From NCBI RefSeq assembly GCF_006517275.1, contig NZ_CP041191.1, positions 986,501 to 1,050,500 of the forward strand: 64,000 nucleotides of DNA, given 5' to 3'. A program made the position numbers and the translations under genes. The notes under the pieces were generated by a model. That model was given only the letters and a program-made list of their open reading frames with translations. It was not told the DNA's origin and did not search any database. Positions 35,756-44,762 of the stretch are shown here, in pieces; the stretch's first letter is position 1; every line of letters begins with the position of its first letter. The stretch comes from Labrenzia sp. PHM005. GTDB lineage: Bacteria; Pseudomonadota; Alphaproteobacteria; Rhizobiales; Stappiaceae.

Positions 35756-36769
35756 ATGTCAGACCCAAAGAAAATCAATCTGGCCCTTCAAGGTGGAGGT
35801 GCTCACGGTGCCTTCACCTGGGGTGTGCTCGATTGGTTTCTAGAGGACAGCCGCTTTGTGCTGGACGGCATTACCGGCACATCTGCAGGCGCAATGAATG
35901 CGGTCGTTTTGGCCAGCGGTCTTGAATCGGGCGGCGAAGACGGCGCGCGGCAGCATTTGGAAACCTTCTGGCGCGAAGTCAGCGATGAAGCGCGCCATAG
36001 CCCCATACAGCGCTCACCGTTGGATGTGCTTCTGGGGCATTGGAGCCTCGATTACTCGCCGAGCTATCTTTATTTCGATGTGCTGTCCCGGTTTGCATCG
36101 CCGTATGAATTCAATCCGCTCAACTACAATCCATTGCGGGATGTGGTCGCTCGGATGGTGCACTTCGACAAGGTGCATTGTTGCTCCGGCCTCAAACTCT
36201 TTATTGCTGCGACCAATGTCTTTACCGGCAAAATCCGGGTGTTCAGTGAAAAAGAAGTGACGCTCGACGCGGTGATGGCCTCGGCTTGTCTGCCGCAGCT
36301 CTATCAGGCTGTTGAGATTGACGGTGAACCTTATTGGGACGGCGGATATATGGGCAACCCGCCGCTCTATCCTTTGTTTTACGAGACCGGCACGCCGGAT
36401 GTGGTGCTTATTCAAATCAATCCGATCGAGCGCCGCGAAGTACCGCGTACGGCCCGGGAAATCGTCAACCGTCTGAATGAAATCACCTTCAATTCCACAC
36501 TCCTTCGGGAATTGCGGGCGATTGATTTCGTCACCCGGCTGATCGAAGACGGTAAACTCGATCAGAACGAATACACCAAAGTGCATTTGCACCGGATTGC
36601 AGCTGATGAACTGAAACCGCTCCAGGCATCGTCCAAAATGAACGCGGAATGGGAGTTTTTGACACATTTGCGCGATGTCGGACGCCAAACGGCCAAAGAT
36701 TGGCTCGACCGGCACTTTGATGACATCGGTGTACGGTCGACCATCGATCTACGCGAGGAAATCTCGTGA
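35756..36769 (+). CDS. Patatin-like phospholipase
   Basis: A 337-residue lipid acyl hydrolase. The oxyanion motif GGGAHGAF is at residues 13-20; the nucleophile Ser43 is in GTSAGA; the catalytic Asp195 is in DGGYMGNPP. Both active-site residues of the Ser-Asp dyad are intact. No signal peptide is seen. Association with bdhA raises the possibility that it acts on intracellular polyhydroxybutyrate or lipids that yield 3-hydroxybutyrate, but that is an inference. A bdhA-patatin pairing occurs in other rhizobia (recalled). Confidence 0.9.
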   Translation: MSDPKKINLALQGGGAHGAFTWGVLDWFLEDSRFVLDGITGTSAGAMNAVVLASGLESGGEDGARQHLETFWREVSDEARHSPIQRSPLDVLLGHWSLDYSPSYLYFDVLSRFASPYEFNPLNYNPLRDVVARMVHFDKVHCCSGLKLFIAATNVFTGKIRVFSEKEVTLDAVMASACLPQLYQAVEIDGEPYWDGGYMGNPPLYPLFYETGTPDVVLIQINPIERREVPRTAREIVNRLNEITFNSTLLRELRAIDFVTRLIEDGKLDQNEYTKVHLHRIAADELKPLQASSKMNAEWEFLTHLRDVGRQTAKDWLDRHFDDIGVRSTIDLREEIS

Positions 36770-36794
36770 AGAACCTTTTCGCCACGGCCGGGGA

Positions 36795-36809
36795 TTAACC
36801 GGCCATTAA
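36795..36809. promoter_or_regulatory. CtrA-type site TTAA-N7-TTAA
   Basis: TTAACCGGCCATTAA is a perfect match to the CtrA half-site pair TTAA-N7-TTAA of alphaproteobacteria. It sits inside a GGCCGG/CCGGCC inverted repeat 26 bp downstream of the patatin stop and about 370 bp before the pentapeptide gene. Confidence 0.45.
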
Positions 36810-37005
36810 GGCTGTTTGCACGCCGCCTCGCAAATTGCAATGCAGCACATCTGAACAATCTCTAAACAATTTCAGCATCTTGTGCTCGGTTATGCGTCCG
36901 AATCTATATCTTGCGCCGAATGGGCTGAAAACCAATTGGCAAGGCTTTTGCTCCATATAGGGCACGCTGATTGTCAGGTAGTGCGTCGTCAGCGATCTGA
37001 AAGAT

Positions 37006-37043
37006 GGAAGAAGCAGGCACTTGCGACCCCGCCTGTTTCTTCC
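37006..37043 (+). promoter_or_regulatory. Hairpin in the leader of the pentapeptide gene
   Basis: GGAAGAAGCAGGC and GCCTGTTTCTTCC pair over 13 bp with one G-U, around a 12-nt loop, and are followed by CTTTCGCC. It could be a weak terminator for the bdhA-patatin operon or a leader structure. Confidence 0.45.
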
Positions 37044-37180
37044 CTTTCGCCCAACGCGCATTAAATTCCCTTGATCTTATTGCCGTAATTTTAGACTTTT
37101 CCGAGTATCTGCTGGATTGTGGCCCTTCAACTGCGGTTGAGCGTGCTTATGTCTTAAGGAACGCGGATAAAGGATCTGGA

Positions 37181-38002
37181 ATGACACATCTGGTTTCAAA
37201 ATGTTTTGCGGGAAGTGTTGCTGTTCTGGCTGTTGCTGGATCTGCCTGGGCCTCTGACATGGATCCGCGCGCATCGGAAATGATGGTAAAGGGCGGTTGT
37301 CCGGGCTGTAATCTAAATCTGGCAGAGATGCGCGGGTTCTCACTTAAAGAAGCAGACTTCAAAGGCGCAAAACTGCGGGAAGTCGATCTGAAAGAAGCTA
37401 AAGTCCCAAACTCCAACTTCAGAGGTGCAGATCTCCGGCGGACTGAGGCCGAGCGGGCTGATTTTTCCTCGAGCGACTTTACAGATGCAGCCATGCGGGC
37501 TGTGGATCTGGAGAAAGCCAATTTAACGAGCGCGACATTTGAAGATGCGGATTTGCGTGATGCAGATTTGAATGCAGCGCAGCTAACAGGCGCAGATTTA
37601 ACTGGCGCCGACTTGCGCAATGTCACACTGATCAGAGCGATTGCTCAAAATGTCTCCTTCGAGGGCGCCAAAATGGATGGCGCAAATCTGGAGCGTGTTG
37701 ATCTGTTGAACGCCAATTTCCGCAATGCGCGGATGCGTAACGTTAAGCTGGATCGGGCAAAAGCGATCAATGCCGATTTTTCCGGCGCAGACCTTTCCGG
37801 CGTTCGGCTGGTGAGCAGCAATCTGGCTGGCGCCAATCTGACAAATGTAAATTTCGAGGGTGCGCTTTTGCGCAGAACCCGGCTGAAAGGAGCTGATCTG
37901 ACCGGCGCTTACAATTTGGATCAGGACCGGATTCTTGGGGCTTGCGGCGATGAAACCACCAAGCTGCCTTACGGCATCACACTGGAAGCGTGTTCCTACT
38001 GA
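37181..38002 (+). CDS. Exported pentapeptide-repeat protein
   Basis: A 273-residue protein with a signal peptide (residues 1-25, cleavage after SAWA), a short N-terminal part with CPGCN, then about thirty A(D/N)LXX pentapeptide repeats from residue ~40 to 250 (for example ADLNAAQLTGADLTGADLRN), ending in CGDETTKLPYG. Right-handed beta-helices of this kind are structural; some mimic DNA. Here secretion makes a DNA-mimic role unlikely. The function is unknown. A bidirectional terminator follows. Confidence 0.85.
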   Translation: MTHLVSKCFAGSVAVLAVAGSAWASDMDPRASEMMVKGGCPGCNLNLAEMRGFSLKEADFKGAKLREVDLKEAKVPNSNFRGADLRRTEAERADFSSSDFTDAAMRAVDLEKANLTSATFEDADLRDADLNAAQLTGADLTGADLRNVTLIRAIAQNVSFEGAKMDGANLERVDLLNANFRNARMRNVKLDRAKAINADFSGADLSGVRLVSSNLAGANLTNVNFEGALLRRTRLKGADLTGAYNLDQDRILGACGDETTKLPYGITLEACSY

Positions 38003-38021
38003 TCCTGTCTAAAGTCTAGAT

Positions 38022-38059
38022 AAAAAGGCCGGGCTCCTGTTTTGGAGCCCGGCCTTTTT
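38022..38059. terminator. Bidirectional rho-independent terminator
   Basis: A perfect 16-bp inverted repeat AAAAAGGCCGGGCTCC/GGAGCCCGGCCTTTTT with a 6-nt loop. A and T tracts on both sides make it functional for the pentapeptide gene (+) and for trpS (-), which converge here. Confidence 0.95.
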
Positions 38060-38074
38060 CATTGCGTATCTTAT

Positions 38075-39154
38075 TCAGCGGACGTCGAGAAAACCGATGA
38101 TTTTCCGAACGTCCTTCAAGACCGGCTCGGCAATCGCAGACGCGTTTTCTGCGCCCTCTTTCAAAACCTGATCGATCTGTGCCGGATCGCTGGTCAGGCG
38201 GCGCATTTCATCAGTCATTGGAGCCAGTTTGGCAACTGCAAGGTCGGAAAGAGCCGGTTTGAAGGCGGAGAACTGCTGACCGCCAAACTCTTTCAGAACC
38301 TCTTCTTTGCCTGTTCCATTCAGAGCCGCATAAATGCCAACCAGATTGTCGGCTTCCGGGCGTCCTTCCAGACCGCCGGTTTCGCTCGGCAATGCGTCCG
38401 GATCGGTTTTGGCCTTCTTGATCTTCTTGGCGATGGCATCCGCATCGTCTTTCAGATTAATGCGCGACAGGTCCGACGGATCGGACTTGGACATTTTTTT
38501 TGTGCCATCCCGCAAAGACATGATCCGGGTCGCCGGGCCGGCAATCATCGGCTCAGTGATCGGGAAGTACAATTCGTCCGGCAATTCCGGCGACGGCGTC
38601 GGGTTCGGAATACCGATGCCAAGATCTTTAATCCGATCCCCAAAGTCATGATTGAACTTCGTGGCGATGTCGCGCGTCAGTTCCAGATGCTGTTTCTGAT
38701 CGTCACCAACCGGAACATGGGTGGCCCGGTAGGCCAGAATGTCAGCGGCCATCAGGTTTGGATAGGCGAACAGACCAACAGACGCGTTTTCCCGGTTCTT
38801 GCCAGCCTTTTCTTTGAACTGTGTCATCCGGCTGAGCCAGCCCATGCGGGCGACGCAGTTGAAAATCCAGGCAAGCTCCATGTGCTCGCGAACCTGCGAC
38901 TGGTTGAAGATGATCGATTTTTTCGGATCAATCCCTGCGGCTATATAGGCAGCGGTCACTTCGCGAGTGGCACTGGCCAGCTCGTCCGGATCCGGAAATC
39001 CGGCTGTGATCGCATGCGAATCCACGACACAGAAAATCGCCGGCATCTGGTCCTGCAGCGGAACCCAGCGCGAAACGGCGCCAAGGTAGTTGCCAAGGTG
39101 GAGATTGCCAGTCGGCTGAACGCCTGAAAAGACACGGGGCTGGAACGCCGTCAT
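38075..39154 (-). CDS. trpS: Tryptophanyl-tRNA synthetase
   Basis: A 359-residue class I aminoacyl-tRNA synthetase. The HIGH-type motif is in [13 protein letters not shown] (residues 14-26) and KMSKS is at residues 220-224. It forms Trp-tRNA(Trp) in the cytoplasm. It lies 120 bp downstream of murJ on the same strand (glnD-murJ-trpS, a gene order usual in rhizobia), and a strong bidirectional terminator follows it. Confidence 0.97.
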   Translation of the reverse strand: MTAFQPRVFSGVQPTGNLHLGNYLGAVSRWVPLQDQMPAIFCVVDSHAITAGFPDPDELASATREVTAAYIAAGIDPKKSIIFNQSQVREHMELAWIFNCVARMGWLSRMTQFKEKAGKNRENASVGLFAYPNLMAADILAYRATHVPVGDDQKQHLELTRDIATKFNHDFGDRIKDLGIGIPNPTPSPELPDELYFPITEPMIAGPATRIMSLRDGTKKMSKSDPSDLSRINLKDDADAIAKKIKKAKTDPDALPSETGGLEGRPEADNLVGIYAALNGTGKEEVLKEFGGQQFSAFKPALSDLAVAKLAPMTDEMRRLTSDPAQIDQVLKEGAENASAIAEPVLKDVRKIIGFLDVR

Positions 39155-39274
39155 TTTTGTTCCCTTATTGGTGCGGCCGGTTGGAAGGGCGCTGTGAGTG
39201 TTTGGGCGCGACGGGTTTAGGCCCGACTGTGCATTGATGCAAGCGAAGAAGAGTGAATGTGTTGCGTTTGCGTC

Positions 39275-40837
39275 TTAGGTGTTGCGCCGCTTCAACGATT
39301 TAGCGAGGCCAATCAGATCGCTGCCGCCACTTACCTGGGCAAAGAGCGCGAACGTTAGAATCCCGGTTAGAACGAGAAGCCCGAGACTGACAACACGCAA
39401 CAGAAGCCAGCCGTTGCTCAGGTATGGCGCCAGGATGTCAGCTGCAAAATGGATGACGACGCCCATTAAAAGGCTTGCCAGTAACACTAGAGCCAGCTTT
39501 TTCAGAACTGTGACATCCGGGGCAAAGTGACCCCGTTTCCATAATACGATGATCAGCAGCCCCGTGTTCACCCAGCCGGCTAGCGTGGTGGCGAGCGCGA
39601 TGCCGACGTGTTGCAGATAGGGAAAGAAGGCGACCGACAACAAAACATTCACAATCATGCCGACGGCCGCGAATTTCATGGGGGTCTTGGTGTCTTCGCG
39701 AGCGAAATACCCAGGTGAAAACACTTTGTTGAGCACAAAGGCGGGCAGCCCGATCGAGAACGCCATCAGGGCCGCTGCTGTTCCCTCAACAGCAGTTTCA
39801 TCGAACCGGACCCGCTGGAAGAGAACCGAGACGATCTCGTGGGGAATGACCGCCAGCGCAACAGCAGCAGGCAAGGTCAGCACCAAGGAAAACTCTAAGG
39901 ACCGGTTGAGAGTTTTTTGATAGGCAGTCGTTTCACCAGATCGGAGTTGCCGGGTCAGGCTCGGAAGAAGAACGACACCAATGGCTATGCCGATCACACC
40001 GAGGGGCAGCTGATAAAGCCGGTCGGCATAATAAAGCAGCGCATTGGCGCCTTCCTGTAACGACGCGATAATCTGGCCAACAGCGATGTTGATCTGGGTG
40101 ACACCTCCGGCAACAACGCCTGGAATGCCAAGGGCGAGCAGGCGTTTGGCCGATTTGGTGTAGCGGGGCCGGTAAACTGGAATTTTAAAACCAAGGCGCT
40201 TCAGATCAATGACGACAACAGTGAGCTGAACAATCCCACCCACTGTGATGCCAATTGTGAGGATTACGCCGAGTGTCGTGCTGTCCTCGACACCAAAATA
40301 AAGAACTCCTCCAAGCACCAGCCCCATCACGACATTCAGCATCACAGGGGCGAAGGCCGCTGCTGCAAAACGCTGATAAGTGTTCAAAATGCCGCCGATA
40401 AAGGCGAGCAAAGACATGAAGATCAGATAAGGAAAGGCGATCCGGGACATCAAAACCGTCAGATCGAATTTCTCCGGATCCGACGCGAACCCCGGTGCCA
40501 ATCCCCACACAACAAATGGCATAAAGATTTGAGCCAGCGCCGTGAGGGCCAAAAGGCAGAATAGAAGTGCAGCGCCGATTTCCCCGGCAAAACGGCGGGC
40601 GCCCTCTTCACCTTCCTCTTCGACGGTCCGTCCGAAGAGCGGAATGAACGCGGAGTTGAAAGCCCCTTCGGCAAAAAGCCGGCGGAACAAATTGGGCAAA
40701 CGGAACGCCACAACAAAGGCGTCGGCGACTGGTCCGGCACCGACTGCAGCAGCCAAGAGCACATCGCGGACAAAACCAAGGACGCGGCTCATCAAAGTGG
40801 CCCCGCCGACTGTCGCAAAATTTCGAACCAGGTTCAT
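39275..40837 (-). CDS. murJ: Lipid II flippase MurJ
   Basis: A 520-residue inner-membrane protein of the MOP superfamily with about 14 membrane helices. The N-terminus NFATVGGATLMSRVLGFVRD and the RLPNLFRRLFAEGAFNSAFIPLF segment are diagnostic of MurJ/MviN. It flips lipid II across the inner membrane for peptidoglycan synthesis. It starts 38 nt after the glnD stop, so the two genes are probably transcribed together. Confidence 0.97.
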   Translation of the reverse strand: MNLVRNFATVGGATLMSRVLGFVRDVLLAAAVGAGPVADAFVVAFRLPNLFRRLFAEGAFNSAFIPLFGRTVEEEGEEGARRFAGEIGAALLFCLLALTALAQIFMPFVVWGLAPGFASDPEKFDLTVLMSRIAFPYLIFMSLLAFIGGILNTYQRFAAAAFAPVMLNVVMGLVLGGVLYFGVEDSTTLGVILTIGITVGGIVQLTVVVIDLKRLGFKIPVYRPRYTKSAKRLLALGIPGVVAGGVTQINIAVGQIIASLQEGANALLYYADRLYQLPLGVIGIAIGVVLLPSLTRQLRSGETTAYQKTLNRSLEFSLVLTLPAAVALAVIPHEIVSVLFQRVRFDETAVEGTAAALMAFSIGLPAFVLNKVFSPGYFAREDTKTPMKFAAVGMIVNVLLSVAFFPYLQHVGIALATTLAGWVNTGLLIIVLWKRGHFAPDVTVLKKLALVLLASLLMGVVIHFAADILAPYLSNGWLLLRVVSLGLLVLTGILTFALFAQVSGGSDLIGLAKSLKRRNT

Positions 40838-40875
40838 GCCTGCAAGGCTCCAGGGTGTTCAGATCTTGGCGGGAT

Positions 40876-43710
40876 TTAAGATGCTTGTCGGCGGAGTTTG
40901 CGCGCAACGGGCGCTGCCGGATCCAGCTCGACAACACCGTCCACAGCTGCGCATAGCCGTTCGCGGATGATTTCCTGGCGGCCAATATTGGCGATTTTCT
41001 GACCCGTCAGATCAGTCACATAAAACACATCGACAACCTTTTCGCCGAATGTCGAAATATGAGCTGAGCCGATGTTGAGATTGAGCGTCGCGATCGAACG
41101 GGTGAGGTCATAGAGAAGACCTGGGCGATCCAGACCGGAAATCTCAAGAACCGTATAATCATCTGATAGCGTGTTGTTGAGCAAAACTTCGCTGGCAACC
41201 TTGAAGGCTCTCATCCGGCCTTTTACGGAGCTCTTCTTGGCCACGGGCTCCGGTATACGTTCCTCACCCCGCAAGGTTTTTTCAATCAATCCGGCTATGC
41301 GCTCACCGCGGCGCCGTTCATCCTCATCATCTGGCAACTCGCGGCCGATGAAAATCGTATCGAGAGCAAACCCGTCGGTGGTGGTGTCGATCTGGGCATC
41401 GACAATGTTGGCACCTGTCGAGTAACAGGCCCCGGCAATCACCGACAGAAGACGCGGGTGGTCCGGCGCCATGATCGTCAGTTCGGTAACGCCCTCAAAA
41501 GACCGTGGGGTCACATTGAACGACAGTTGTTCGCCCTTTTGATCGGCCTCGTGCAGCAATTCGGCATGCGCAACAAGCCGGTCATGTTCGGTTCGCAGCC
41601 AATAGGCTGGATAGTGGCGTTTGAGGTAGCTTTTCCGGCTTTTTTCCGGCCAGTGATCCAGTTTGGCGACCAGTTCTTCCTTGGCCTGTTCAATGGCCTG
41701 GCCATGGGACATTTTTGAATGACCGCCGGTTAAATGCGGCTCAGCGGCATAATAGAGCGTGCGCAACAATTGGCCTTTCCAGCCATTGAAGACGCCGGGT
41801 CCGACGGCTCGGATGTCGGCCACGGTTAGGATCAGCAGCAGTTTCAACCGCTCGTGAGACTGCACGGTATTGGCAAAGTCCTGGATCGCCTTGCGGTCGG
41901 ACAAATCGCGAGACTGTGCAATCGTGCTCATGTCGAGATGGTGTTCAATCAGCCAGGCAACAGTTTCGGTTTCCGCACTGTTCAGGCCGAAGCGCGGGCA
42001 CAGCTTGCGCGCCACTTTGGCTCCAGCGATGGAGTGATCTTCCGGCCTGCCTTTGGCAATGTCATGCAAGAACATCGTCACATAAAGCAGCTTGCGGTTC
42101 TGCAAAGAGCGGATCAACTCGGTCGAGAGGGGGTGATCTTCGCCGGAATCGCCACGCTCAATTTCAGACAGGACGCCAATTGAGCGGATCAAATGCTCAT
42201 CCACTGTGTAGTGGTGATACATGTTGAACTGCATCATTGCGACAACCTTGCCGAATTCGGGCACAAACCGGCCAAGTACGCCGGTTTCGTTCATCTTGCG
42301 CAAGATCTTTTCCGGTGTGTTGCGCGAGGTGAGCACCGACAGGAACAAGCGGTTGGCTTCCGGGTCGTTGCGCAGATCGTTGTTGACCAGCTTAAGCGAA
42401 TGCCGGATGAGCCGTGTCAGGCGTGGATGCATCTTGTAGTCGTGTTTGTCCGCCAGCTGGAACACACGCAGGATGTTGACGGGGTCTTTCTCGAAAATCG
42501 TATCGGCAGTGACGCTCAGCCGGTTGTTTTCTACGGTGAAACCCGATGCGCCTTTGACCGGCTTTGGCGCATGTTCCGAGCGGCCAACCCTCAGGCGGCG
42601 CATGATGCCTGAAAATCCACGTCCACGCGGATCTTTAACATGCTCGTCTTCCAAGGCCGCGCACAGGATCCGGGTCAGATCCCCAACTTCCTTAGCGACC
42701 AGGAAGTAGTGCTTCATGAAGCGTTCGACATCCTTCATACCCGGATGCTGGGTATAGCCAAGCCGAACCGCGATCTCCCGCTGGACATCAAAGGACAGCC
42801 GTTCTTCCGGGCGGTTGGTCAAGAAATGCAGGTGACAGCGCACGGCCCAGAGGAAATCCTCTGCCATTTTGAAACGGGATTTTTCGGCCCGGTTCAAGAC
42901 ACCGATCTTCACCAATTCAGACTGGCTGGAAACCTGGTAGTGGTATTTGGCGATCCAAAAGAGGGTGTTGAGATCGCGTAGGCCTCCCTTGCCTTCCTTG
43001 ATGTTTGGTTCAACCAGATACCGCGACGTTCCCTGGCGCTGATGGCGCTCGTCCCGTTCTTTCAGTTTGGCCGCAATGAACTCAGAGCTGGTGCCCTCGA
43101 CCACTTCCTTGTCATAGCGTTTGATCAGTTCATCAAAGAGCGGCTTGTCACCCCAGATGTAGCGAGCTTCCAGAATGGCGGTCCGGATCGTCATATCCGA
43201 CTTTGACAAGCGGATACATTCATCGATGTTGCGGGTCGCGTGGCCGACTTTGAAACCGAGGTCCCAGAGCATGTAGAGGATATACTCAACAACCTGTTCG
43301 CCCCAGGGGGTTTGTTTGTAAGGCAGCACAAACAGAAGATCGATGTCTGAACCCGGCGCCAGCGTGCCGCGGCCATATCCGCCGACCGCCACCACGGACA
43401 TGCGTTCCGCCGCAGACGGGTTTGTAATCCGATAAACATGATAGAGGGCGAAATCATAAATCACCCGGATCAACTCATCCTGGATGTGGGATAGGCGCCG
43501 GGCACACAAAAGTCCGCCACCGTCTTCTCCAAGCCGCTCTTCGGCAATCTTCCGGCTGTCCTTGACGACGGACTTCAGTTCACTGAGCACTGCCATGCGC
43601 ACCTTTGAATCGGACCCATCCCCGTCTGTGGCTGCGGTGAGAGCGGTCAACCGGTTTCTAAGGCCGTCCGCATCAATCAATCCGGCGAGAGCGTCTTGAG
43701 TGGATTTCAT
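40876..43710 (-). CDS. glnD: [Protein-PII] uridylyltransferase / uridylyl-removing enzyme
   Basis: About 944 residues, the usual length. Domains: nucleotidyltransferase with VGGYGRGTLAPGSDIDLLF near residue 110; GlnE-like linker; HD domain with HHYTVDEHLIRSIG and MFLHDIAKG; two C-terminal ACT domains (SFEGVTELTIMAPDHPRLLS, then VLEISGLDRPGLLYD). It senses glutamine and modifies PII proteins to control nitrogen metabolism. The start is the ATG; a TTG three codons upstream is possible. Confidence 0.97.
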   Translation of the reverse strand: MKSTQDALAGLIDADGLRNRLTALTAATDGDGSDSKVRMAVLSELKSVVKDSRKIAEERLGEDGGGLLCARRLSHIQDELIRVIYDFALYHVYRITNPSAAERMSVVAVGGYGRGTLAPGSDIDLLFVLPYKQTPWGEQVVEYILYMLWDLGFKVGHATRNIDECIRLSKSDMTIRTAILEARYIWGDKPLFDELIKRYDKEVVEGTSSEFIAAKLKERDERHQRQGTSRYLVEPNIKEGKGGLRDLNTLFWIAKYHYQVSSQSELVKIGVLNRAEKSRFKMAEDFLWAVRCHLHFLTNRPEERLSFDVQREIAVRLGYTQHPGMKDVERFMKHYFLVAKEVGDLTRILCAALEDEHVKDPRGRGFSGIMRRLRVGRSEHAPKPVKGASGFTVENNRLSVTADTIFEKDPVNILRVFQLADKHDYKMHPRLTRLIRHSLKLVNNDLRNDPEANRLFLSVLTSRNTPEKILRKMNETGVLGRFVPEFGKVVAMMQFNMYHHYTVDEHLIRSIGVLSEIERGDSGEDHPLSTELIRSLQNRKLLYVTMFLHDIAKGRPEDHSIAGAKVARKLCPRFGLNSAETETVAWLIEHHLDMSTIAQSRDLSDRKAIQDFANTVQSHERLKLLLILTVADIRAVGPGVFNGWKGQLLRTLYYAAEPHLTGGHSKMSHGQAIEQAKEELVAKLDHWPEKSRKSYLKRHYPAYWLRTEHDRLVAHAELLHEADQKGEQLSFNVTPRSFEGVTELTIMAPDHPRLLSVIAGACYSTGANIVDAQIDTTTDGFALDTIFIGRELPDDEDERRRGERIAGLIEKTLRGEERIPEPVAKKSSVKGRMRAFKVASEVLLNNTLSDDYTVLEISGLDRPGLLYDLTRSIATLNLNIGSAHISTFGEKVVDVFYVTDLTGQKIANIGRQEIIRERLCAAVDGVVELDPAAPVARKLRRQAS

Positions 43711-43815
43711 ACCGGTCAAAGTCTTTCGTTCAGTGAGGCAATTCGGCCATGCTGCGGGTTATAAAGCGCCGATCATAAGGACATGTAAACTCTTACAGGC
43801 ATGGATAGCCATGCT

Positions 43816-44187
43816 TCAAATGTCATCTTTTACCGCCGCAACGCGCAATTGATGCAAAAGCGCGTTCAGAGATTCATCGGACAATCCGCCGATTTTTAAG
43901 GCAAGCTGATTGGCCAATTCCGTGGCCTTTGGGCTCATCCCGGCAGTATCGATGGTAATTCTCGGGTCAGACAGTTCGGCCAGCCGCTGGATCTCTTCCG
44001 CTTCGTCCCAAATCACGTTGAAATAGGCAATAATCCGTTGAACCAAAAACCAGGTCGGTTTACCGCGTTTGCCGTGTTCTAAAGCGGACAGATAAGCGCT
44101 CGACACGGAGAGAGCCGCAGCCATTTCCTTTAAGGAAACGCCTCGTTTGGTTCGAAGTTCGCGGATTTTGGCTCCAAGAGGTGTCAC
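43816..44187 (-). CDS. XRE family helix-turn-helix regulator
   Basis: A 123-residue DNA-binding protein with a Cro/C1-type HTH at residues 5-60 (IRELRTKRGVSLKEMAAALS and SSAYLSALEHGKRGKP). The C-terminal half is helical and may dimerise. It starts 4 nt after the Smr gene, so the two are co-transcribed, in keeping with the MltA-Smr-XRE order recalled for other rhizobia. Its targets are unknown. Confidence 0.85.
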   Translation of the reverse strand: MTPLGAKIRELRTKRGVSLKEMAAALSVSSAYLSALEHGKRGKPTWFLVQRIIAYFNVIWDEAEEIQRLAELSDPRITIDTAGMSPKATELANQLALKIGGLSDESLNALLHQLRVAAVKDDI

Positions 44188-44191
44188 GTTT

Positions 44192-44758
44192 TCACCGCCG
44201 TTTTCTTATCCGCACATACAGCGCACCCGAACCGCCGTGGCGCACATGAGCTTCTTCATACCCAGCAACAAGGTGGCGCACATCCGGCATCGCCAGCCAT
44301 TGCGGCACCATTCTGCGCAAAACACCGCGTTCGTCCATATAGGCATAACCCGGACCGCCGCCCTTGCCAGTGATCACAAGGATCAATTTGTGACCGCGGG
44401 CCTGGGCTTCATACAAAAAACCGCGCAAGCGGTCATGAGCCCTGTTTTGGGTCAGGCCATGAAGGTCAATGCGGGCATCGATCTGTTTGACCCCACGCAC
44501 CAGTTTTTTCCGGTATCGGTATTCGAGCTGATGCAGCGGCGGCGGAGCTTTCGGCTTGAGCGGCTCCGGTGGATGAATGGCGGTTGCCGTCTTAATGCTC
44601 TTTCCAGTCTCCTGAGGCGCATCATCAACTGTGTGGAGCAGGTCTTCCATTTGCGCCTTGGCCCGCTCAGCATCTAGCGGTGTTGTTGTCCGGGTGACTT
44701 TGCCCCAGAGGTCCCGATCTTCGGGTGAGAGAACACCTTTTTTGCCGCGCTTGCTCAT
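44192..44758 (-). CDS. Smr domain protein
   Basis: A 188-residue protein with a basic N-terminus and a C-terminal Smr domain. The nuclease-like signature is DLHG at 98-101 and TGKG at 130-133, with GGPGYAYMDERGVLRR downstream. Smr domains act as nicking endonucleases or ribosome-associated nucleases in other proteins. The start is set at MSKRGKKG, four nucleotides downstream of the mltA stop, as the first 57 residues of a longer frame belong to mltA's reverse reading. Confidence 0.88.
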   Translation of the reverse strand: MSKRGKKGVLSPEDRDLWGKVTRTTTPLDAERAKAQMEDLLHTVDDAPQETGKSIKTATAIHPPEPLKPKAPPPLHQLEYRYRKKLVRGVKQIDARIDLHGLTQNRAHDRLRGFLYEAQARGHKLILVITGKGGGPGYAYMDERGVLRRMVPQWLAMPDVRHLVAGYEEAHVRHGGSGALYVRIRKRR

Positions 44759-44762
44759 TTGG

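Larger units (their letters stand above)
36770..37180. other. 411-bp intergenic region with a CtrA-type box and a hairpin
   Basis: No credible gene. It holds a perfect TTAA-N7-TTAA sequence (36795-36809), a possible patatin terminator (GGCCGG around it) and a second hairpin (37006-37043) in the probable leader of the pentapeptide-repeat gene. Confidence 0.6.

Noticed and set aside
38042..39127. 361-residue open frame on the + strand opposite trpS
   Set aside because: Antisense of a fully conserved synthetase gene with intact motifs; the frame is open because of high GC codon bias.
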